Positions 27,901 through 39,058 of a stretch of DNA of 64,000 nucleotides are shown piece after piece; within the stretch, counting starts at the first letter, position 1, and each line of letters begins with the position of its first letter. Source of the DNA: Diploscapter coronatus (lineage: Eukaryota; Nematoda; Chromadorea; Rhabditida; Rhabditidae). The position numbers were made by a program, and so were the translations under genes. The DNA lies in assembly GCA_964036155.1 (NCBI GenBank), contig OZ038423.1, forward strand, positions 3,301,249-3,365,248. Direction: 5' to 3'. Below the pieces are notes generated by a model. It was not told where the DNA came from and ran no database searches. It saw only the letters and a list, made by a program, of their open reading frames with translations.

Positions 27901-30137
27901 TGCATACTCGATCGATCAGCTTGATAAAAAACAACTAGAAACTTTGGTTTGTAGCGAATAGGGTGGGTCAAATCATTAATTTTATTTTCTTCTGTTAGGA
28001 GGTATTTATTAGGTTACAGTTCGACCATTTTCACATAGGCAATGTAATTCACAGGTGAACTGTGGGCTTTATGCTTTACAAATTTGTGTCTTAAGTTGGT
28101 TTTCTTTCAAAATGTGATGAAGCATAGATTTATGATTTGATGAGGAAGAAATATGGGAAAATTTCAACGTTTTGAATAACGAACGTTGCATTTCATTAGC
28201 GAAAACCACACAAGCATTATGATGAAATCTTCTTGGCTTATCGATAAGATCGGATATAGTCGAAAAGAAAGATGCGTTTCGCAGAAAAAGAACAACTTCG
28301 CAGCGAAAATAAGGTCATCCTCCAAAAATGTGTTCGTTTTCGCCTAATTTGGTCGAAAAATGTCGTTTCAAAGTCTCCAGGATGTTTGTTGGAGCTGAAC
28401 AAACAGGCCTTTAGTCGGAAGAACAAATATCCAGAATTAGGTTTTTTCTTCGAAGTAAAAAATCCCCAATCACTAATTCAATGATGAAAATGAATGATGT
28501 CGGCGGAAACTGGATGAATTATCATAATCAAACGAGCTTTATCATTATCGGATTTGATGCTGAACTTCAGATTTAAAATATCGGTTCCGGTATCAAAAAA
28601 AATTATTTTAGAGGATTGGCGATTACACTAAAGAAAGGAGCTATGAAAAAACTAAATTGACAAAATAACCTAATTTTGAAGCAAAACTAGCAAAATTACT
28701 GATAACAAATCTAGATTTCATAATCCCCAAAATGGCTATGATCGCGGATGCATCGCATGGACGAGAAAAGGAACAGGAACGTTTTTTCGTTATCTTTGAG
28801 ACGAAAAGAAGCGACCGAATAGGGTCACTTAGCAGAAGAATCAGAACAGAAGAGGAGAGGGAGGAGGAAGAGTGTTTGCTCAGAAACAGACCATAAAAAG
28901 GGAGGCTCGATTCCCATTCCTAAAAAAGGAACGGCCGAGAGAGTGGTCAGGAACAGGTATTACTCGAGAGAGATCAGAGAAAGTGAGAATAAAAAACTGG
29001 ATATGATAACTATTTGGGGAAAGTGAGCGTGAGAAAATTAAGGTTAAATTGAAATGAGATTTTAGCTTTGATCTATCAAGAACTTGTAAAACTGCTATAT
29101 CTGTATTATTTTGAAACGTTTGAAAAGCTAATGAAACTCGATAATTACTTTGTAGGAAAAACACTGAAGAGAGTAAAACGTGGAATGATCTAGTAATAAA
29201 TCTCTTGAGATATTTTCAAATGGTCTTCCGATTTTCCCAGGACTTGTGGGTTTACTTCTCAAATACTTTAGACACTAAGGAATAAATCAAACTCTTTCCC
29301 TGCGCCCTTTTCGCTGAATCATACAAAAATCCTACAACACGCCGCAAATACATCTGCTTGATCCTGGAAACTCTGCAGAGACTTTTTGCAGAAAACGGTC
29401 AAAAAGAGGTGAAAAACGAGAAAAGAAGAAAGTGCAAACAGAACAGAGAAAGAGAGTTTTGTTGTACATTTGAGGACAGAATAGAGGACTATATTTGTAC
29501 GTTTACAGGACGTTTAGGAAAAGTGATAGAGAATATTTTAGGCCATAACATATTGGTAAGGTCTTTTTTTAAATTTAGATATATGTATGGTAGATAAAAA
29601 GAAATATAATTTTTTAAATCCTTTAATTTATCGGAAACTATCGAGAAGCATTTACCACCTATCACTTTCATTGTGATACTAGTCACGTCATAACTTGAAA
29701 GCGAAGGAAAATACGACAAAATATCTCAGGCCTTTTGAAGCTAGAAAACTTTTGAAACATAAAAACATCAGTCAATATGAAAAGCCTACTGCTTGTGTCT
29801 GGATCTCCTTCTTCGACTCCGACTTCGCGACATCGTTCGATTTATTGTCATTCGAGTAGAAAAATAAAGATAGGTTCGCCTTCCTTCGAAATGACCACTT
29901 TGCACAAATAATGCCTCTGTGAATGCCGGCTCATTTCAATAAGAAAGAAAGCCATCTCTTCGCATTTCACAATTCTCGTATCGAATTTCAGATGCTCAAC
30001 ATTTAAATGTTTTTAAAATAACAGCTATTTTCCAAAACTATTTATTAAAAAGTCAACACTGGGAATAATTTTTGCACAGAAAATATGAATATCGACAGAA
30101 ATGATTATTTGAACAACCATAGACTTAAAAAATGGGA

Positions 30138-30242
30138 AAAGTCGTTGCATCGTTACGCATGAAAAAGTATAGGCTACCATATGATAGGGGGCAGGATAGA
30201 GACTTTTATTCGAACGCTATAATGTTATGATGTAACGACTTC
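30138..30242. repeat. MITE-like inverted repeat, family with GTTGCATCGT ends (copy 2)
   Basis: AAGTCGTTGCATCGTTA at the left is mirrored by TAATGTTATGATGTAACGACTT at the right. The left arm is shared with the reverse complement of 7761-7870. It lies just downstream of the TGF-beta ligand stop codon. Confidence 0.4.
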
Positions 30243-30356
30243 TCCGAATAGTCTAGATTTAGAATTTGTTTTTGGTGTAGCATGAAAGATATATGCTGCT
30301 AATATCATTGAATTCAATTTTTGAAAATAATGGCCGATTTTTTAAACATACTATTC

Positions 30357-32818
30357 TTACGTGCAAGCGCACTCTCTGGCAACGACTCCTCTGATTTCGG
30401 TAACTTGCCATTTCCCACGGTGTCCGACGGTGACCATACGAAGTGGAGCATACCTAAACGTTCGCTTAATTCAAAATATTAAAATGAGGGGCCATCGCTA
30501 TCAAGTTGTATCTTTTGATCATGAACCGCTTTGAAACATATTAAGTTCTAAATTTGTCTCGAAACTTTTCCGAGTAACTGAAGTTACTTAGTATTATTAA
30601 GCTGAGTACGAGATGGAGGAAGAGCGCTATCAAAACACATTATTCGTCCTTTCATTAAAAACCTCGAAACATCAAATCTCAGAATTGAGTAAATTTCAAT
30701 AAGTCATCATTTTTGTTTACCTAGTTGCATGGCAACATCCTCCAGTGTCAGTTTTTTCCGTGGATTTATCCCCGGTGACATGAATGGCTTGTGCATGGGC
30801 GGCGGGGTTGTACTGAATTTTACATCGTTATGATGTATAAATAAATAGCGCTTACCAAATGGTGACGAAGAGAACACGACCCTCGACAGACGTAGGCATC
30901 GTATTTCCTTGGAGCGATAATGAATTTGTAGTCGTTCAGAGGGAAACTGATCTGAATTTAGAATCCTCAGAAACTGATAAAGCTGCTGAGTTACGAGTTT
31001 CTTTTTTGATGGAGGTGAGTTGTGAATAATGAAATGCTATCTTACTGTATGCGATCCCAAGCAGCACGTATCATTATCCCTATACGGTATCGAACACTCG
31101 ACAGAACCAGGAGCGGTGTAACCAGGCATGAAGTGCTTCATGAACGGGGTGTTCGCGATTTCTTCTTCGGCTAAAGATATGGGCTTGGAGATTTGTGAAA
31201 ATTTGATAGTTTGAGCAGGTTTCGAAATAAATCAGGATTGTATATGGTTGATTTTAGATTGTTACGGATTGTAATAGGGATTTCATAACAAAATAACTTA
31301 CTCATTGGCTTCGAAACTGGCGCTGTAAGGGCGTCCCTCCGAACTCGTCTGCCGGATTGACGGAGCTTCAACCAAAGTAGCATATTCTGGAAAACGTTTA
31401 TTTGGCACATTTTCAGGCAATCTTTCTTGTCACTTGTGATAATCTCAAATTCTCGACTTTTTTCTTTGTTTTGATTCAACTCTCAAACTTTCCAATCATA
31501 ATGAATGACATTGAAAATCGAAATGGCGAGCAAAGTAGCTCAATGAAATTTAACACCATACTCGCTAATTGAATCGAAGAAGTTATTGGAAATTTCAAGA
31601 TGATTTCATCAGAAAAACGAATTAATTCTACCCAAGAGAATGCCATATGAAAGGAAAATTCCGAAGATCGAAACTTACTCATCCAACAGCACTTTACGCA
31701 TTATTTTGTCACTAATTCCAAATGATCTACCAAAACTCAAATCAATCGTCGATCAATTCACCTTGTGCCCATCCTTGTCATCATTCGGATAGATTGCTCG
31801 ATTCTCCCCATCAACGAGAGTTGCGACGAAAATGCCCATGAAATCATCGGGGAACTCGAGAATTCTGAGTAAATTCGATAATTTATCGAAATGGCAATAA
31901 ACAATTAGCCGATTGCTTGCTCACCGCTTCAACCTTTTTCCTCTGAGAGACACCTCGATGAATGAATTATGGAGAACTGGCAGAGTGCGGTTGAAGAGAA
32001 TTGACGAAGGCTAAAATTATTGTGATGGGTTAGAGAATTTTTGAGAGCGAATAAAATTGACTTTCTATCAATATGGTACGTGTTTTTCTTAGAATATTAT
32101 TAAAATTGTATTGATTATTGCTTTCATTCGAAATTCGAATCGAATTGTTTACCTCTCCTTCTGACGAAACAAACTGCAAAATGACATCAGCTTCCTCCAT
32201 AATTTCACCGGGAGTATTTTTCAAGAAAATCCGTAGAAAGCCCTAAATTTCATTGATTTATTGACAACACTGCTAAAAACACCTCTTCGGCGAAAACGAT
32301 TGGTAGTGACTTCGAAATATTGAACATAACTGCTTTAATTGGAAGGTCTCCTGAAATGCAATCCCAAATTCGGCAGAGTTTAGTCCTCAAACCTGTAGCA
32401 TCCTCAGCAGAAAAGAAGACCGTTTCATATTCTGGACTTGGTTTTTCTTCTTGAATTACATTTCGCTTGTGGGGATGAGAGACTTTACTCAGTTCATTGT
32501 TGATATAGTCGGAAATGATTTTCTGAAAATAACAAGTTCATGCTGAGCCGGGTATCTGAAAATCTCTAAACATTGCAACCCGAAGAAACGCTATACGAAA
32601 GGAGAGAGTATTTCTTTACCCTATCTCTACCCCCATACGTTCTCTCTCCAAATTGCAAGATATTTAAAGTATGTCTAATATTTTAGGCTTACATTGATAC
32701 TTTTCGTCCTCTCATGCCGTTTCTTTTCCATGTGTTCAGGTCGATGACATTTGGCGAAGGCATACGGCATATAGATGACCAGAATGGTGATAAAAAAATA
32801 CCAGCAACAACAGCGCAT
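30357..32818 (-). CDS. secreted TGF-beta superfamily ligand (nine-cysteine, activin/DAF-7-like type)
   Basis: Eleven exons join without a frame break: 32818-32693, 32522-32393, 32350-32283, 32242-32153, 32010-31925, 31864-31762, 31386-31302, 31170-31046, 30951-30856, 30812-30721, 30453-30357; 365 aa. A signal peptide (MRCCCWYFFITILVIYMPYA) opens a prodomain. GRRVRR at about 255-260 is a furin-type site. The C-terminal domain shows the cystine-knot order: VEC, DTCC, FIIAPRKYDAYVCRGSCS (the FxxAPxxYxAxxCxGxC signature), GGCCHATR, then ECACT-stop. That is nine cysteines, as in the TGF-beta/activin/DAF-7 branch rather than the seven of BMPs, and the tail differs from the usual CxCx ending only by Ala and Thr. 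It should act as a dimeric ligand for type I/II receptor kinases. I cannot assign it to daf-7, tig-3 or another named gene by eye. Confidence 0.93.
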
Positions 32819-34314
32819 TAGATGCAATCCAACACAGAAGTCGGCTGTCTCCAATTTGATGATCGTAATTTAAATAGGTATGAAGTGACACGCCTACTTG
32901 CGGCTCGTAGTGGGACTAGAAAAATCATGTTGCATTTAGCAATTAGACAAATTAACTCGTATCGTTCTTATAACCCTCTCTTCAATGTTCATAAAATCGG
33001 CTCTAATTTAGAAGCTGCAAATAACCAAAGACGAACTTACCGTAATGACGAAGCAGGTCTTATTCGTTCTTCAGCAGTATCAATAATCGATGATGAAATC
33101 TAGGACGATGTTGGATAGATCGATGTTGGCATGAACTGGCTAAATATTACGATCAATGCTGTAAATCCGATATCCGGTACGGAATAATTCGTTGTCCCTA
33201 TTTCCTTATTCCTTGCTGTTTGTGTGTTTCTCTTGTCCTGCTCTCTGTTTCACCTACCATTTGCGTTGTGCAATAAAGTGATCGTAAATCGCACGAGTGC
33301 AACACTTGTGTAGCGAGGAGACCCCTATTGTCAACCTGCAGAGGGAATTTGCATACGAAAAGGGCGCTCTGGTGAAGTTCACAATACCAATATGGATGTT
33401 TCATAATCAAATTATAATTTGTGAATTTTTCGAAATGTCAAAACTTTACGCGCTTCAAGGACACAAGAACCTGTCTGGGATTATGGTAGTTGCTAAATAT
33501 TATCCATAGCTGAAAGCAATCATTTTTGAACGTTTGGAAATTTCCCTTGAAGAACTTCCAAACATAGTTTAAATAAACTAAGTTGTAATAAGTTTAAATA
33601 AGTAGTTAGGTGATTGGGGAAAACAAGTCAGCATTATGTACTGTTTTGAAGGTTAATGATCTTGGAGAATTTTTAAACCTATCTATCTGAATCAGACTGT
33701 AGTCTACTTTCAAAAAGAGAGTTCAAATATTATCCAAAAATAATCATCTCGCCTACATGGTTGTACAGAAAAAAACGCATAAAAATAGACTATAAAATCA
33801 AGATCAACTAAAACTTCATAATTCGTTTCAAAAATCAGCGCCGCCAATTTTCTTTTTGATTTTCGAAAACTCTGATTCTGAAAATTACGGTTGTTCAAAT
33901 ATGCATCTGCGAAATCAGGCAAAAACTTTATTTGGATATTGGGTTTTGGCTGTTAAAACGCTAAGATAGGGTTCATCCAGACAACAAATAAGGAAAAATA
34001 TAAATCCTTGTGGGTGGTTCTCTAGTTTTCAAAATGGCTAAAACAGATCGAACACCTGTTGCATAAATATTAAGCTTCTAGCCTATAAAATGGACCAAAC
34101 TCAAGCGAACCATCGCTTGTGTTTTCCGATTGGAAACAGTCTATTCTCTAGCAAATAAGGTCAGTCGTTTTTTATTTCGTATAAAAATGTCTGATTTACT
34201 ACTTCAAACGTGTTTCAAAATTTTGAAAGATTTTTGACATTTTAGTTTTGATCAATCGAATAGCGTTCTATAAGCATGAATCTAGCATATTTTCTGAAAA
34301 AAACTGATTGAAGT
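32819..34314. other. divergent spacer between TGF-beta ligand (-) and small secreted gene (+)
   Basis: AT-rich and the likely promoter region of both genes. An open + frame at 33297-33509 (EFAYEKGALVKFTIPIWMFH) follows CTGCAG, and a + frame at 32822-33103 is also open. Neither has matching splice borders or a recognised motif, so I do not call genes here. Confidence 0.4.
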
Positions 34315-34324
34315 TTATTTTCAG
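34315..34324 (+). promoter_or_regulatory. likely trans-splice or 5'-UTR acceptor upstream of the start codon
   Basis: TTTATTTTCAG ends eight bases before the ATG at 34333. In nematodes such a consensus acceptor directly before a start codon usually receives a spliced leader (SL1), or ends an intron in the 5' UTR. It supports the chosen start. Confidence 0.5.
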
Positions 34325-34332
34325 CACTAAAC

Positions 34333-35266
34333 ATGAATTTCATCATTCTTACTATCTTCGCTTGCTGCCTCATCGGCACATTCGCAGCCCCAGCCACAAC
34401 GACCAAGACCCCGACCAAGGGAGAGTATGAAGAGTACATCAAGTCGAAGGAAGATCAGCTGAAGTTGCTCGAGATCTCTCTCGAATGCGCCAAGGCTGGA
34501 AAATGTCCGCAAGTCGACATCCACATGACTGAGGTTGGTCAACCAGAAAATAAACAAAATTAGAACCATCTACTTGTGCCAAATAAGACGATGAAGATTG
34601 GCAATTGTTGAAATGACGTGAGGACGCACACTATATTTAAGAATAGGCGAGGGAAGGAAAGTAGAGAGAAATAGTGTGAGCAAAGATATAGCTCACGTGA
34701 TCCCGTCGTTTCTCAGTTGGCATGAAGATTTTATCTTGTCATGGGTCAAATTTTCAAGTACAAAAATGGCACTGAGAAATGTGGAGAAAAATTTCAGCTG
34801 GTGATTAAAATGGTGAAGGAGCAAGTCATCGATGAGAAGAAGACACTCGAGACGATGGGTATCGTTAATTCTTTATAAAATAGGATGCAATTTTACTCTT
34901 TATATGTTTCAAAGAGCGTAATAACTTACAAAGTATCCATTCTTTGATAGATTAATCGCTAGCTGTTACGAAAATCTTCAAATTATTATTTTAAATAACA
35001 CAATTTTATGATAAACTTTCAATTTATCGCGAAATATATCTAAAAGAGAAAGAATGTATTCAATGGATATTTCTAAAAAAAAAACCTTTACAATTAGAGA
35101 AAAAGACCACAGCGTCAGCGAAGAAAACAACCAAAACGGCAAAGAAGACGGTCCTCAAGTCCAAGAGTCGTTCGTAGACATTTTCAAGAAGTTCCTACCC
35201 GATCAGAAAATCATCGATCGACCCAAATACAAGCCAGGTCCCATCCATATAGACATCCTAATCTGA
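34333..35266 (+). CDS. small secreted protein of unknown family
   Basis: The start is set by a strong signal peptide (MNFIILTIFACCLIGTFAAP) behind a splice acceptor. Exon 1 (34333-34533) continues with a Thr/Lys stretch and the charged segment EYEEYIKSKEDQLKLLEISL, then ECAKAGKC. Exon 2 runs 34798-34858 (LVIKMVKEQVIDEKKTLETM), or from 34759, which adds YKNGTEKCGEKFQ in frame. Exon 3 has two adjacent acceptors (TTAG/AG). The one starting at 35100 gives an acidic-to-basic tail (SFVDIFKKFLPDQKII, then RPKYKPGPIHIDILI-stop, 35264-35266). The one at 35098 gives a short Lys/Thr-rich tail ending at 35177. AATAAA follows near 35290. I recognise no domain. Cysteines are few (two or three), so it is not a typical cystine-rich toxin-like peptide. 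Exon 1 is secure, the tail less so. Confidence 0.6.
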
Positions 35267-36547
35267 CGTAAATTGTTGATTACCTCAAATAATAAAGTGC
35301 AGCTCTTTGAATTAGCACTTTCAATTCGTTGGCTAATTGTTATTTTCTAGCAAAATCTCAACCTAGATAGCTGAAAACGTCAACAATTATAAAATTCTCT
35401 GTGGATTTTTATCATTACTATTTGTCACGAGTTGCGACCTTTGTTTTTCTATTTCGTAGAAAGTGCACATTTATATACGTTTTCAGTTTAAATTTATTCA
35501 CGATGCGAGAAAATGCTTTTCCTTCTCTCATTCCCCTCACCTTTGTCTCGAGATAAAGAAAGGGAGCATTCCTTGCTGCTCAAGGATTGAACGGGTTTGC
35601 TTTTATTTATGATTTTCTTGTTTTTCATTTTTTTCACTTTTTAAAAGGTTTAATTACCCAAGTTTGAGGATAATAAATTGGTGTGGAATTCCATCGACCA
35701 GCTAATTTGCCTGACTATCCACTAGACTTGAAGCAGCCAACACACTTTAAATCTCTAACCATTTTCACTATTGCTGTCCCTGAAGATTTCAGTTTATGGC
35801 AATTTCGAAATCTGCAAAATTAACAGATGAAAAGAGCAATTCAGAGCAACTATTTGAGGAACACTGATAAGGCCATGCGTTATTATCCAGATTCATCTAG
35901 TTTCTGAAATAAGCTGTCTAAATTCGGTTGTTATGGGCATATTTGCAATCCAGACTAGTCTCGCTTCATTTTGCGAGTGAAATAAGAACCATTCGACATT
36001 TCCTACTAATAATCGTTCATTGACTTCCAGACACCAGACTAACTATTTTCATTTCCTCGACTTGCACATCATAATCACCATACATCAAGATAAAATAATA
36101 AAGTAACGAGCCGGATAAATTTAGCAAATATTTACATAACTGAAATTGGTATGTTTCACTAAATCGGAAGTTAATTTGGGGAAAATGAGAGATAAGTTGT
36201 AAACATTTTTGATATTAACTAAATTTCGTTAGATTTTGACCGATGTTTCGTGTAATTATTCCAATTCCAATTAACGCCAAAGATTATTTGATTGATTTCA
36301 AAATGAGACAATCTTCCTAGCTCGATAGGATTTAGTTTTCCTCCAAAGTTTGGATAAGAAGTGTAAAAAATGAATAACATGTGTCAAAAGTGCATCTAAT
36401 CATCCATCATCAAAGCGGATGTCGCTGCCATTCGATTGGCATTACATCCTTCTCATGCCAATGTTTCATCAAACAGACTAAATTTGCTCGTTTTTAAATG
36501 TAGTTTTAAAAATAGGCAATTTATCAATGTCACATTTTGTTGTTAAC
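35267..36547. other. spacer with an orphan SL1-like sequence
   Basis: AT-rich spacer between two + strand secreted-protein genes. The only notable element is an exact 22-nt SL1 copy at 35647-35668, listed separately. No ORF or RNA gene is convincing. Confidence 0.5.
35647..35668 (+). repeat. exact copy of the SL1 spliced-leader exon, + strand
   Basis: GGTTTAATTACCCAAG, then TTTGAG: all 22 bases match nematode SL1. It is followed by GATAAT rather than the GT donor that an SL RNA gene must have, so it is not a functional SL1 RNA gene. It is preceded by TTTTTAAAA. Most likely it is a retroposed relic of a trans-spliced mRNA. Confidence 0.75.
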
Positions 36548-38866
36548 ATGATATTTTTAAAGCTGCTACTATTATTCTTAACGCTAATCTGGTGTAAGTA
36601 AAAAATCTCCACTCATAAATATTTTATTTTGGAAACTTTAGCAGCCGAATCTCGAATAGACTACACAAAAATAGCTGCATCCATTCTTGATCCGGAAGAA
36701 AACAATGACTTCGACGCAGACTATTCTATGCCATTCGTTTTGACGTTTTCTCCGGAAACTGTTGAAGCCAGCACAAAAATTGCAAATTTACTGTCTCCAG
36801 TGATAAATGGGAAAGTTGCTGTAAGTCAAATGGTTCAAATTTGTTCCAGAACTAATTTTTTTAGCCAAATGATAAGCTTCTTCTATCCTTCCAAGAGATT
36901 TCCGACACGTTTATCGAGAAGCTCTACGACAATGAGCAGTTGGTCGCCAATTCTACCCTAAATCATACTGGCTACCAAGTTTTGGAATTCGTCAGAGATT
37001 TCCAAAAATCCGCAAAATCGGCATCGAAAAGAGCCATCCAAGTTCTGCGGTACAATAACTCAAAGGAAAAGCTCGATGGATTCAAGTACTTATGTAAATA
37101 TGAGCTTTATCCACCAAGGGACTTGACAAGTGTAAGATTTTGAGAGCAAATCTAGATTTTCTGAGAATTTGCAGAATATTGGATGGACTCTGATAAACCC
37201 ATGTTCGCTCGAGTTGACGAAAGAGGAAAGAAATCGATTCGCTAATTGCATGGAGAACCTGAAAAACTATGACATTCCGCTGTACGCTAAATCAAGTATT
37301 GTTTTAGCATCTACAAATAGAATTGTATCATCCTTGCTAATGCTTTAAAATTGGAACTTTATTTTAAAAAAAAGTATTTCTCATAAAAATATCATCAGAA
37401 ATAAAATATTAAATAAGTGATAGAATTTTCTTAGGCATCGCATACTATTCCTCAAAATATCCGGACAAGCAATGCGAAGAGCTCGTTCAAGACTACTTCA
37501 GAAAGTTTCCTATTCTCGATGGGATAAAATTTGACTATTTTATGGAGAAGATGAGTGAAACTATCCACGAGCATTATGGCTCGACAAAGTAAGGGCAATG
37601 CTTCAACTCTTTCTTCTTCATCTCAATTTCAGATTATGCTTACTTGATGACGTCTTCTACAGATCTGCGTGTAACAAGGAGGTTCTGACCGATTTTAATG
37701 CGTATGTGAAGTATTTCCTCCAGCATAATGTGAGAAAAGAAACGATAAAAGTTGTCGACTATGAGTTATTTTAGATGGTCAGTTCAACGGTCTGCGCTGC
37801 AGTCGTTGAAAATGAGCCTGAAGATCGGAAGAAGTATCTCGAGCAGGTCGTGAGAAACATGAATCTCGTCGTGGATTATCTGAACAAATATCTGTCTAAT
37901 GCCGTGGTAGGCTATTTAATCAACTATTCTTTAAAAATTTTTAAAAACACCTCATTTGTTGAAACATCTTAAAATTATGAGAATGTCAGGATATCTTGCT
38001 TACGAAAGATTTGACTTACTACCAATTTTTAGAAGCAAAGCGTCGAAGTCTGCGAGCCATGGATCATCAATCAAACGATCAAGGAATTCGAGTTGGGTGT
38101 GCAGAAGAAAGTCGAGATTCATGAGGATCGTTTCCAAATCCTCGGAGATCAAATTATCAGCGATTTGAATAGCCGAGGCGATACTCGGTAATCTTTAATT
38201 TTTGTAGGCGATTTAAATAACGTAAAAATAGATTACGTCGTCACATAGTCGTCACTCGAAATCTGCCACATCTAACGAAATATCTGCATTCATGCCCTGG
38301 AAACAATTGTCGAATCATTGAAAACCCCCGACGCGATATAAAAGTGTTCTACATCAGTCATGAGCCATTCAGTCGGATGAAAATCCAATTGCACGACTTC
38401 TACTTCAACAATTCGATGGATACAATCAATCAGACTATTTGGTGAGTTTCAGAAAAGATCGTGAATCTCGTATTTTTCTTACTCCAGTCTTGTATATTTA
38501 TCATACTCAAATAGAAACATCTAATTTATATACAAACATTTTGACGTTCATTTATGCAAATAGTTTCAGTTCGATGTATTCAGCATAGACATATGAATGC
38601 TCGAATATTTTAGGGAGCTATCAGCTACTGACAACTTGGAAACCATTCGGCAAGCTCTCGATCAGAAGAACGTCTCCTTGGCGTCGGAAGACGGTTTCAG
38701 AACAGAATTATGGGTCCGAGATTGGACGATTCTAGGATATTGCTCTCTGAAGACCACATATTCCACAAATGGAGACGAAGATGACCATCGATTTTTGAAG
38801 CGCTATTTTAGAAACAAGTTCAACGTTTATGCTTGTGAAAATTATCAAATTTACCTCTTTCCATAG
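36548..38866 (+). CDS. secreted protein, tandem paralogue A, family not recognised
   Basis: Ten exons in phase: 36548-36593, 36642-36820, 36865-37131, 37175-37295, 37435-37588, 37633-37729, 37775-37906, 38033-38187, 38232-38441, 38614-38866; 537 aa. MIFLKLLLLFLTLIWSA is a signal peptide; no other membrane segment is seen, so the product should be secreted. About ten spaced cysteines are kept in the downstream copy: INPCSL, ANCMEN, KLCLLDD, SACN, STVCAA, VEVCEPW, HSCPGNNC, GYCSL and YACENYQIY. N-glycosylation sites NQT recur (INQTIKEF, INQTIW). The C-terminal part (HIVVTRNLPHLTKYLHSCPG to the end) is the best conserved between copies. AATAAA follows the stop near 38872. I do not recognise a known domain and infer no function beyond secretion. 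Confidence 0.9.
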
Positions 38867-39058
38867 TCGAGAATAAATTTATTTTGGCTAAAAAGAGAAG
38901 AGTAGCGACTGAAATTTATCATGTCATATGGATCATCCATCATCAATGAGTTCCAACTTGTCGTGCTATTAGGATAGCATGTTCGTGCAGTCAGTATTTG
39001 AATACTTTAACTAATTTTGGCATGCAGCTATTTCAAAACTGAATCCATGACTTTAGCA

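Larger units (their letters stand above)
9500..30137. other. gene-poor expanse, purine-rich on the + strand
   Basis: About 20 kb with no gene I can support. Long tracts are dominated by G and A on the + strand (for example 11.2-11.9, 17.1-17.4, 18.2-18.5, 20.5-21.1, 25.7-27.2 and 28.7-29.1 kb), including a (GA)n run at 18365-18380. ORFs of 100-172 codons occur (11062-11544 -, 23680-24198 +, 24227-24700 -), but they overlap others in several frames, have no splice context and match no family, so I treat them as chance. Possible exon-like pieces at 14.6-15.7 and 18.8 kb are listed separately. The skew matches introns or outrons of a minus-strand transcript such as the tetraspanin. Confidence 0.5.

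Noticed and set aside
31681..31732. extra exon in the TGF-beta ligand gene (KIMRKVLLD)
   Set aside because: It has a usable donor, but no acceptor gives a phase compatible with the flanking exons; direct joining of 31762 to 31386 is in frame.
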